Assembly (NCBI GenBank): GCA_026647385.1
Contig: JAPKGY010000258.1
Location: 1 to 5,677, forward strand
Length of the DNA: 5,677 nt
DNA from: Phycisphaerae bacterium
GTDB taxonomy: Bacteria > Planctomycetota > Phycisphaerae > UBA1845 > PWPN01
Direction: 5' to 3'
Under the pieces are notes generated by a model, which was given only the letters and a program-made list of their open reading frames with translations, made no database searches and was not told the origin of the DNA. Shown here in pieces: positions 1 to 5,677 of this stretch. The number at the start of each line of letters is the position of its first letter. Position 1 is the first letter of the stretch. Position numbers and translations under genes: made by a program.

Positions 1-267
1 CGTGCCGTCGGCGTTGGTAATGCAATCACAGCCGGTCTTGCAGCAGGCTTTCTTGCAGCAGGTCCGGTCTGATTGACAGCAGTAATCCTTCCCATCCGGA
101 GCGTCTTCGCAGCATTTGGGGGTATCGTCTTTGCAGCACGGCCCGCCCTCGCCGCCGCAACGGTTCACGCATTCGCTGTCCACGCAGCACTGGCTGTCGG
201 AACAACAGGTCGTCCCGCCGCACTTACTCCTCGGGCGCGCGACCTTCAGCCGAGGCAAATTCGGCGA
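1..267 (-). CDS. Cysteine-rich protein or domain (partial, runs off left edge)
   Basis: On the minus strand an open frame runs from just after a TGA (268-270) to the window edge. From position 222 down it encodes 74 residues with 19 cysteines, including seven CC pairs (pattern such as TTCCSDSQCC, KCCED, YCCQSDRTCCKKACCKTGCDC). G, D, K, S, T and E fill the spacing, and third codon positions are GC-rich, so this looks like genuine coding rather than a shadow. Such density suggests a disulfide-stabilised extracellular module or a metal-binding protein; I do not recognise the family. The frame has no ATG. Only TTG (258-256), CTG (249-247) or internal GTG codons could start it, and the first 45 or so bases overlap the end of the GH26 gene in another frame. 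It is therefore either a separate gene with a rare start, translationally coupled to GH26, or the C-terminal tail of the GH26 protein reached by a one-base frameshift. Function unknown. Confidence 0.55.
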
Positions 268-1408
268 TCATGACCGGGCGGTCGGCGAGGGCGGCGAGGG
301 CGCGGATGTTGTTGAAGCTGGCGGGATCGGAAAGGTTCCACCGGCCGAAAATGTTTTCGAACTCGCGCCACTTGGCCCAGGCCGGGTCCGGGCCGGCGGG
401 ATCGCCGCCCCAGTTGTGGCCATTGATCCCGAGACGATCCACGTACTCGGCGCCCGGGAAGGCCTCCGAGAAATCGTCGTGCCACGAAGCGTTGATCACC
501 CAGACCCAGGAGACGTTGGTCGCGCCTGCGGAGTCGAACAGCTCGACGACGCGCCGGTAGGCCCGCCGATAAAGCGCGCCGGTGTTGCCGTTATGGGCGT
601 GGAGGATGCCCCAGGCATACCAATCGCCGTTCATTTCATGGCCGAAACAGATTTCGATCGGGCCTCCGTTGGAGGCGGCGCCGCGGGCCCAGGCGAGGAT
701 CTGGGCGTCGTATCGCCCCGCGGCAATCTCCGGCAGCCGGCTGTACGAGCCATACGGCGTCTCGCCCGGTACGCGGGAGTCGTACGGCTCCCACACGATG
801 TACGGAATGCTTCCTCGGGCCTGCACGGTGGCGACGGCGACGCCCGGATACAGGTTCGTCAAGGCCTCGTACCAGCCGACGCGATCCTGGTGCCGCCCCA
901 CCATCTGCTCGAAGAGGTCGATCGGCGTGGTATCCGCCGGCGTGGTCCGAGGATAATCCTCCAGAAAAACACCCGCTTCCAGATGGCTGAAGCTCTCGCG
1001 AAAAGCGGTCCGGCTGGCCGCCGACGAGTCCACCCGCCAGTCGCGCTCCTTGTTCATGTTGAACCACATGAACGAGTCGACTTCGGGAAATCGCAAGGCG
1101 GTGGCTGCGCTCGCCCGGCGGATCCATTGCCCCTTGTCGCCGGTGAACGTGCGCTTGAGGGCATCGCGCGGTTCGTCGGATGTCCCGGAGTTGAGGGCGG
1201 ACGGCGGCTCGGGCGCCTCGCTGAGCACCTGCAGACTGAACTCGCCACCCGCCGCTACGCCGGGAGGCACCGGAGCCGTTTGAATGCACATTTGGCCCAG
1301 GCACCCGGCCAGGATCAAAGCCCCGGAAAAACATCTCCCGGGCGCCTGGACCCATAACCGCACGCCCCAAGGGGCGTACGGGCACGAACGACGGCCGACC
1401 ACCGTCAT
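224..1408 (-). CDS. Glycoside hydrolase family 26 lipoprotein, apparently circularly permuted
   Basis: Probable exported endo-acting beta-glycanase (GH26 includes mannanases and lichenases), anchored as a lipoprotein. Numbering from ATG 1408 (394 aa): hydrophobic stretch and lipobox LAGC at 33-36, a Pro/Ala/Ser-rich linker to about 85, then GDKGQWI (90-96) and WFNMNKERDWRVDSS (115-129). The barrel start GVFLEDYP follows (from 146), then WEPYD (206-210), HEMNG (257-261, acid/base Glu258), NGHNWGG, and RPVMIAEFAS (377-386, nucleophile Glu383). The protein stops 11 residues after Glu383. In family members I know, the GDKAAWI...WFN..KE.DWR.DSS segment follows the nucleophile at the C-terminus; here it precedes beta1, implying a circular permutation. 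The start is uncertain: GTG 1363 would give a more typical 20-residue lipoprotein signal, and neither start has a clear Shine-Dalgarno. The frame stays open to ATG 1753, but that extension has no export signal or family character. Substrate cannot be told from sequence. Confidence 0.85.
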   Translation of the reverse strand: MTVVGRRSCPYAPWGVRLWVQAPGRCFSGALILAGCLGQMCIQTAPVPPGVAAGGEFSLQVLSEAPEPPSALNSGTSDEPRDALKRTFTGDKGQWIRRASAATALRFPEVDSFMWFNMNKERDWRVDSSAASRTAFRESFSHLEAGVFLEDYPRTTPADTTPIDLFEQMVGRHQDRVGWYEALTNLYPGVAVATVQARGSIPYIVWEPYDSRVPGETPYGSYSRLPEIAAGRYDAQILAWARGAASNGGPIEICFGHEMNGDWYAWGILHAHNGNTGALYRRAYRRVVELFDSAGATNVSWVWVINASWHDDFSEAFPGAEYVDRLGINGHNWGGDPAGPDPAWAKWREFENIFGRWNLSDPASFNNIRALAALADRPVMIAEFASAEGRAPEE

Positions 1409-1689
1409 CCGTATCTGCTGCCGCGTGTCCACGTTGTCCCCCAAACCGGCGAAGGTCCAGCCGACCACGTCGGCCAAACCCAAATCGAGAAGCTGTCGGA
1501 AGGAACGTAAAATACAGGCGTGCTGGAGGCAAATCCCGCATGAGAAAACATTCCCGCGTGGACCGATCGCACAGCCGAAACAGGTTATCGCGCGTACGCC
1601 GCGCCCGGACAACGGATGCCCCGAACCGCCGTCGATGGCAAGACGACTGATTAATCGAGGGATGATACTCTCGGCGACGGACGGCATGG

Positions 1690-1715
1690 GTCGCCGCGGC
1701 GACTCGCCGTGGCGA
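1690..1715. repeat. Two tandem near-identical palindromes (possible operator)
   Basis: TCGCCGCGGCGA (1691-1702) and TCGCCGTGGCGA (1704-1715) differ at one base and repeat with a 13-bp period. The first is extended to the perfect 14-bp palindrome GTCGCCGCGGCGAC (1690-1703). Each half is TCGCC/GGCGA. Position between divergent genes would suit a dimeric regulator binding twice, but GC-rich DNA produces such motifs by chance and no regulator gene is in view. Confidence 0.3.
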
Positions 1716-1913
1716 GCGAACTTGTTAGTCCATGTTTGCCGGGCTGCCGACACTTACCACCACACTGAGGTTTACGGACTGGGAAGCCCGTGCCACGAGC
1801 CACATCGCAACCGGCTCGCCCGCCGCGCGTCCCGATGGACTGATGAGACTACGCCAGCTACAATGCGAGCGCCGGATGTGGCGACTTCGCGATAACGCAA
1901 GCGGACCCATTCG

Positions 1914-1959
1914 GGGATGAAAGGGCCGCTGCCTTCATCTCTCTAGAGTTACGGAACTC
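1914..1959 (+). promoter_or_regulatory. Two consecutive hairpins upstream of ackA
   Basis: GATGAA-A-GG (1916-1924) pairs with CCTTCATC (1932-1939) around a 7-nt loop, with one bulged A. Next comes GAGTT (1946-1950) pairing with AACTC (1955-1959) around ACGG. The palindrome CTCTAGAG (1941-1948) lies between and overlaps the second arm. The pair ends about 45 nt before the ackA start and could form in its 5' leader. No U-run follows, so it is not a typical terminator. Known riboswitch classes are not recognisable. Confidence 0.25.
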
Positions 1960-2004
1960 CGACGGATGCAATCGGGCAGTTTGAGCTGATGAGAGTCCGA
2001 CAAG

Positions 2005-3201
2005 ATGGCCTCCGATAAACAACCCGCCCCCTGCGTCCTGACGATCAACGGCGGTTCGTCCAGCCTGAAGTTCGCCCTGTTTCAAACGGCCGGACAGAGA
2101 TCCCTGGTCCTGTCGGGCAAGTTCGAGCGCATCGGTCTGCCGGACGGCGAACTGACCGTAACCTCTGGGCCTGGCAACCGGGAACGACACGAGGTTCGGC
2201 TCGCAAGCCACGCGGCCTGCATCCCCGTCCTCGCACAACTGCTGGAGACCCATCAATCAGCCGGCAGCGTTCGCGCGATAGGCCATCGCGTGGTCCACGG
2301 CGGCGACCGCTACTGCGCGCCGGAGCGAGTTACGCCCACCCTGCTCGACGAGCTTCGCAAGCTCAGCGCGTTCGCGCCCGAACACGTCCCCACGCAGATC
2401 GCCCTCATGGAAGAACTGGGGCGGCGGTATCCCGATCTGCCCCAGATGGCGTGCTTCGACACCGCATTCCATCGAGACCTGCCGCAGGTGGCTCGGCTCC
2501 TGCCGATCCCGCGGCGATACGCGAAGGCCGGCGTGCGGCGGTACGGTTTCCACGGCCTGTCCTACAGCTACCTGATGCAGGAACTCGAACGCCTGGCGGG
2601 ACGGGCGACCGCGAACGGACGGGTCATCCTCGCCCATCTGGGGAATGGCGCCAGCATGGCGGCGGTCCGCGAAGGGCGATCCGTCGATACGACCATGGCG
2701 TTCACGCCGGCGGCCGGCCTGGTGATGAGCACACGCTCGGGCGACCTGGACCCCGGCGTCGTCGCCTATCTGGCCCGGACGGAAGGAATGACCGCCGAAC
2801 AGTTTTACCATATGGTCCATGCCGAATCCGGATTGCTGGGCGTCTCGGAAACGACTTCGGACATGCGCGACCTGCTCGAGCGGGAAGCGGCCGATCCGCG
2901 AGCGGCTGACGCCGTCGACCTCTTCTGTTATCAGGCAAGAAAATGGATCGGCGCACTGGCGGCCGCGCTGGGCGGTCTCGATACACTCGTCTTCGCCGGC
3001 GGCATCGGTGAAAGAGCCCCCGTGATCCGAGCGCGAATCTGCGAGGGCCTCGAGTTCCTCGGCATCCGGATAGACCCGATGCGAAACGAATCCTCCGCAC
3101 CAGTCATCACCTTCGACGGCACCCGGGTCACCGTTCGCATCATCCCCACGGACGAAGAAGCGCTGATCGCTCACACCGTCACATCTTTACTCGCCATGTA
3201 G
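2005..3201 (+). CDS. ackA: Acetate kinase
   Basis: Cytoplasmic acetate kinase (EC 2.7.2.1): reversible phosphoryl transfer between acetyl phosphate plus ADP and acetate plus ATP, the substrate-level ATP step of acetate fermentation. At 398 aa it has the usual family length. Visible motifs are the N-terminal NGGSSSLKF (Asn15), GHRVVHGGDRY (Arg95), FAPEHVP (His127), CFDTAFH (Asp152), RRYGFHGLSYSYL (His183), the second signature HLGNGASMAAVREG (211-224), TRSGDLDPG (Arg244), the adenosine-binding GGIGER (332-337), and PTDEEALIA with the metal-ligand Glu near 384-385. All match catalytic positions described for the Methanosarcina enzyme, so it should be active. ATG 2005 places the first signature at the normal distance from the N-terminus, although the Shine-Dalgarno is weak (GAGAG, about 10 nt upstream). 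No pta or phosphoketolase gene lies alongside it in the window. A related propionate or butyrate kinase is less likely. No clear terminator follows. Confidence 0.96.
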   Translation: MASDKQPAPCVLTINGGSSSLKFALFQTAGQRSLVLSGKFERIGLPDGELTVTSGPGNRERHEVRLASHAACIPVLAQLLETHQSAGSVRAIGHRVVHGGDRYCAPERVTPTLLDELRKLSAFAPEHVPTQIALMEELGRRYPDLPQMACFDTAFHRDLPQVARLLPIPRRYAKAGVRRYGFHGLSYSYLMQELERLAGRATANGRVILAHLGNGASMAAVREGRSVDTTMAFTPAAGLVMSTRSGDLDPGVVAYLARTEGMTAEQFYHMVHAESGLLGVSETTSDMRDLLEREAADPRAADAVDLFCYQARKWIGALAAALGGLDTLVFAGGIGERAPVIRARICEGLEFLGIRIDPMRNESSAPVITFDGTRVTVRIIPTDEEALIAHTVTSLLAM

Positions 3202-3560
3202 GTCCACCCGTGGCATCCGACCATCGACCGGCCCCCTCTCGCCGCTGGCCTTTGCGTTCAGCCCCGCTGCAACCATCTGCCAATCCTCCCTGGCCTGCAC
3301 CAACTGTCGATTGATCGTCACACCACGGACTGAATGCGGCGACTGGCCGTCTCAATCGTCCCGTGGCCCGGTGTTCCTGCGGGCTATCAACCTTGCTATG
3401 ACGTTTTACCTGCACTGTACGCAAACTCGTCTGGGACGGGGGACCGTCAAGGCTGGAGGACTCCGTTATGAGTTGGGACCTCCGGAATAACAGAGTTTCG
3501 GTTCGCCGTGCGCCTTGACGTCGCATATGAACCGAGGATGTCACTTGAGGGTGCCTCCCC

Positions 3561-3620
3561 TAAAAAATTGTAGGGAAAAAAAAGAAAAGGACTGGACAGC
3601 CTCACAGACCAGTGTATATT
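3561..3620 (+). promoter_or_regulatory. Sigma70-type promoter with A-rich upstream tract
   Basis: TGGACA (3593-3598) matches five of six bases of the -35 consensus and TATATT (3615-3620) matches five of six of the -10, separated by 16 nt. An A-rich tract (3561-3588, including eight consecutive A) lies directly upstream like an UP element. This is the only strongly AT-rich patch in an otherwise GC-rich window. Transcription would start near 3627 and read rightward into the gene at 3934, leaving a leader of roughly 300 nt. Confidence 0.6.
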
Positions 3621-3626
3621 TAACCT

Positions 3627-3933
3627 GCTGTTGTCTATCCCAAGCATTTTAGTCACAGCACAGCCGAACAGATCTTTTTTCACGAACGCTGCCTGAGACG
3701 TAGCGGAGCTGCGGCGGAGGAGCCATGGTCATGGCCTGCGCTTCACGTGCGCCTTCTGCAAGCCCTATTCGATTCTTGCAGTCGCAACGCTGCGCCACTT
3801 GGGCACACCGTCTCCCGAACGGTTTCTTTCGGGATCCAAGCCCCGACAAAGCGGTCCGCCTTGGGATTCCCGGGGGGGGCCTGGAGTGTAATCGTTTGCT
3901 GTTTTGATTCTACTGTGATTGGGAGGAACTCAA
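3627..3933 (+). promoter_or_regulatory. Putative long structured 5' leader with a possible small ORF
   Basis: Between the predicted start site and ATG 3934 there are two clean stem-loops: CTGCAAG/CTTGCAG (3756-3762 with 3775-3781, 12-nt loop) and TCCCGAA/TTCGGGA (3813-3819 with 3828-3834, 8-nt loop). A small open frame (3725-3907, 60 codons) starts just after a strong GGAGGAG, with two in-frame ATGs at 3725 and 3731. Its product resembles no family and has no signal or hydrophobic segment. The leader could act in post-transcriptional control, but no known riboswitch consensus is recognisable. Confidence 0.3.
3922..3926 (+). promoter_or_regulatory. Strong Shine-Dalgarno of the exported protein gene
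   Basis: GGAGG sits 7 nt before ATG 3934. This fixes the start of the downstream gene and contrasts with the weak or absent sites of ackA and the GH26 gene. Confidence 0.8.
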
Positions 3934-5677
3934 ATGAGAGACAGGACAAGCATCGGGCGGTGGTGCGCGCCCATTCTGCTGGCCTGGGTGATCGGCGGCA
4001 TGGTCTGTGCGAACGCGAGCGCCGACGTCTCGCTGCTCGGCGTTCAGTACCAGGAGGACGACCCGTACGGCGAGTATCTCTGTTTTTGGCATGATTCGAA
4101 TTATCCCACCTCTTGCGGAGCAACGTATCCGGGATCCAACGCCCATGTGTTCATCAAGAACAACGGGGCGTCAGCCGTCACTCTGGATGACGTCGTTCTG
4201 GCCACGTACAGCCTGAATTACGTCCTCAAGATGGCCGACTACAACGGGCATATCACGCACAGCATCTGGATTCGCTACGACACCCCGCCCCAGGACCTCC
4301 TTGACGCGGGCGAGCCGGCCTGGTTCAAGATGGAGCCGTCGTCGGTGCCGGCGGGCGGCGTCGGCGAGGTCGTCGTGCGGCTGCGGCGAGTTCCGTCCAC
4401 GTCGACCATCGCGGTCAATGTCGATACCTCGGCCAACACGCTGAACACAACCATTACGGTCGACGCCGACGCGCCCCAGTTGGCCAACATCAGCTTCTCC
4501 CAGGACCTCAAGAAGGTGTACCTTTACTGGCGACGGGCCGGCGGCGCCGCCCCTCAAACGATCAGGATGGACGGCACCGACGTAACCTCGATCACCACCA
4601 CGGCCGGCGATGCGAGCACCAATTACGCCGCGTCGGTCATCTCGCTGTCCACCGCCCTCACGGAGATGTCCTATCACGTGTTCCAGGGCATCTATAGCGA
4701 CAATGCGACCGCCACCGGCGGCATACGGGTGTGGATCAATCCCTTCGTCTACGGCTCGTGGGCCGCGTTTGAAACCGCTGATGGGGATTATGGCACAGCC
4801 CAGGACTGGATGGATACCTGCCAGGACCGCGGCATCAACACGTTGGAGATGAACAGCGCGTCTTCGGGGCTCATGCAATACCTCGGCACCAGCGGCGGAA
4901 AAACGTACGCGGATAGCCGCAACTATGGGTTCATCAAAGATGATACCTCCTGGGGCACCTGGAGCAACAACCCACGGCTGTGGTTCATCGACGACGAGCC
5001 CGACATCGAAGAGGCCAACATGCAGGAGAATTTCTGCGGCACCGGCTACAAACTCCCCTGCGGCACAAACCAGGCGGGCACAATGGGCATGCATTTCGTC
5101 GACGTCGCTGAAGGACTCCGCAACACCAAGAACCGTCCGACCACGATCAACATGGACGGCACCAACAAGCCGGAAAGCTGGTATGCCTATGGCCAGCTTG
5201 CCGACGTGCTGGCCATCGACCATTACTTCCAGCCCAAAGTGAGGCACGCCTACTACGATATGCCTAACACCCTGCCGCTTTACCAGCAGGCCAAGGTGGT
5301 CTACGCCACCGCATTGGCGGGAACAAAGGCGGCCGAACCGCATCCTTACCGGCAGTTGCTCTACTCGTGCAGAATCGACAAAAGCGAGCCGCCGGACCCC
5401 TGGCCTTTCGCGGACCCCGAGTGCAAACGGATCGAAGCCTACTACTCCATGGCCGCGGGCGCCAAGGGAATCTGCTACTGGTGGTTCAAGTTTGGCGGCA
5501 CATCCAGCGGACTCTGCGGTAACAACACCAACCTCATTCCTCAGGACGCGGCTCTCTGGCAGGAAATCGGCCTGATCGGCGCCGAAATCAAAACCCTCCA
5601 GCCGTACCTCGTCAGCAGCCATCCGGTCGATCTCGACGTCGAAGGCGGCACCAACGTCTGGGTGAAAGCGCTGGCCC
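3934..5677 (+). CDS. Exported TIM-barrel glycoside hydrolase-like protein (3' end outside window)
   Basis: The frame is open from ATG 3934 to the right edge, 581 codons without a stop. Residues 1-30 form a classical signal peptide: basic start MRDRTSIGRW, hydrophobic core APILLAWVIGGMV, and cleavage site ANASA before Asp31. Residues about 31-165 look beta-rich and Ig-like (FIKNNGASAVTLDDVVL, then VPAGGVGEVVVRLRR), and a second beta-rich part spans about 170-270. From about 270 the pattern suits a TIM barrel: an early DRGINTLEMNS strand (298-308), RLWFIDDEPD (348-357) with a possible acid/base Glu355, ADVLAIDHYF (423-432), and an aromatic strand GICYWWFKFGG (512-522) like beta8 of clan GH-A-like enzymes. 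Cys368 and Cys376 could form a disulfide. I cannot assign a CAZy family; a polysaccharide-acting role is inferred from fold pattern and export. A strong Shine-Dalgarno and an upstream promoter suggest independent transcription. Confidence 0.85.
   Translation, partial: MRDRTSIGRWCAPILLAWVIGGMVCANASADVSLLGVQYQEDDPYGEYLCFWHDSNYPTSCGATYPGSNAHVFIKNNGASAVTLDDVVLATYSLNYVLKMADYNGHITHSIWIRYDTPPQDLLDAGEPAWFKMEPSSVPAGGVGEVVVRLRRVPSTSTIAVNVDTSANTLNTTITVDADAPQLANISFSQDLKKVYLYWRRAGGAAPQTIRMDGTDVTSITTTAGDASTNYAASVISLSTALTEMSYHVFQGIYSDNATATGGIRVWINPFVYGSWAAFETADGDYGTAQDWMDTCQDRGINTLEMNSASSGLMQYLGTSGGKTYADSRNYGFIKDDTSWGTWSNNPRLWFIDDEPDIEEANMQENFCGTGYKLPCGTNQAGTMGMHFVDVAEGLRNTKNRPTTINMDGTNKPESWYAYGQLADVLAIDHYFQPKVRHAYYDMPNTLPLYQQAKVVYATALAGTKAAEPHPYRQLLYSCRIDKSEPPDPWPFADPECKRIEAYYSMAAGAKGICYWWFKFGGTSSGLCGNNTNLIPQDAALWQEIGLIGAEIKTLQPYLVSSHPVDLDVEGGTNVWVKALA

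Larger units (their letters stand above)
1409..2004. other. Divergent intergenic region between GH26 gene and ackA
   Basis: This 596-nt gap separates divergently oriented genes and should hold both promoters. Open frames in it give incoherent peptides with no recognisable domain. I see no convincing -35/-10 pair on either strand. Structured elements are two tandem palindromes at 1690-1715, the palindrome GATTAATC near 1649, and hairpins at 1914-1959. An N-terminal extension of the GH26 frame up to 1753 is formally possible but looks non-coding. Confidence 0.5.
3202..3933. other. Intergenic region after ackA, with promoter and long leader
   Basis: This 732-nt gap contains no convincing protein gene. 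Open frames on the minus strand (such as 3179-3544 and 3447-3683) give low-complexity or incoherent peptides and cross the promoter. The first part (3202-3560) has only short inverted repeats, for example GACGG/CCGTC at 3435-3448 and GGAGG/CCTCC at 3455-3483, none followed by a T-run, so no ackA terminator can be named. The rest holds the promoter and leader of the next gene. A run of eight G lies at 3872-3879. Confidence 0.6.

Noticed and set aside
26..223. GTG-started minus-strand frame of 65 codons after the GH26 stop
   Set aside because: Leu/Arg-rich product is the shifted reading of the TGC-TGC pairs of the cysteine-rich frame; AGGAG is only 3 nt from the GTG.
116..1357. Long plus-strand open frame (413 codons) opposite the GH26 gene
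   Set aside because: Antisense shadow of a GC-rich gene; the product is Gly/Arg/Val-rich with no motif, while the minus strand carries clear GH26 motifs.
1409..1753. N-terminal extension of the GH26 frame to ATG 1753
   Set aside because: It would bury the lipobox signal about 150 residues inside the protein; the extra peptide has no domain character and mixed codon use.
2257..3174. Minus-strand open frame of 305 codons inside ackA
   Set aside because: Shadow of ackA; rich in His, Arg and Gly, with no recognisable family.
3435..3483. Short inverted repeats considered as an ackA terminator
   Set aside because: Stems are only 5 bp, lie more than 230 nt past the stop, and are not followed by a T-run.
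3179..3544. Minus-strand open frame of 121 codons after ackA
   Set aside because: No ribosome binding site, incoherent composition, and overlap with the ackA end.
4171..5622. Minus-strand open frame of 483 codons opposite the exported protein gene
   Set aside because: The plus strand here has a signal peptide, strong Shine-Dalgarno and coherent domains; the antisense product looks like a mirror of GC-rich codons.
1..5677. tRNA, rRNA, CRISPR array, insertion sequence or attachment site
   Set aside because: No cloverleaf, regularly spaced repeats, transposase motifs or flanking duplications were seen.

Overview
The window is GC-rich apart from one AT-rich promoter patch. It looks like a chromosomal piece of a free-living, carbohydrate-degrading, probably fermentative bacterium. 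Long intergenic gaps, mixed use of Shine-Dalgarno sites, secreted glycosidase-like proteins and a cysteine-rich frame suggest a planctomycete (Phycisphaerae-like) genome. That placement is inference from style; no taxonomic marker gene is present.

Layout. Positions 1-267, minus strand, hold a very cysteine-rich reading frame (19 Cys in 74 residues) that runs off the left edge. It lies directly downstream of, and one frame off from, a minus-strand lipoprotein of glycoside hydrolase family 26 (224-1408). A 596-nt non-coding gap (1409-2004) with palindromic elements separates this gene from a divergently oriented plus-strand acetate kinase gene, ackA (2005-3201). A second gap of 732 nt follows. 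It contains a well-formed sigma70-type promoter with an A-rich upstream tract and a leader of about 300 nt. The leader precedes a large exported protein (3934 to the right edge, 581 codons visible) with an N-terminal beta-rich part and a TIM-barrel glycosidase-like part. That frame has no stop inside the window.

Most notable observation: the GH26 protein appears circularly permuted. The alpha7-beta8-alpha8 segment that normally ends the GH26 barrel lies at the N-terminus, right after the lipoprotein signal and linker. The chain then runs beta1 to beta7 and stops a few residues after the catalytic nucleophile, so all barrel elements seem present but in rotated order.

Together the genes suggest extracellular polysaccharide attack by a surface lipoprotein GH26 and an exported glycosidase-like protein, with acetate kinase as a fermentative ATP-yielding step inside the cell. 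The genes are not one operon: the GH26 is divergent from ackA, and the exported protein has its own promoter.
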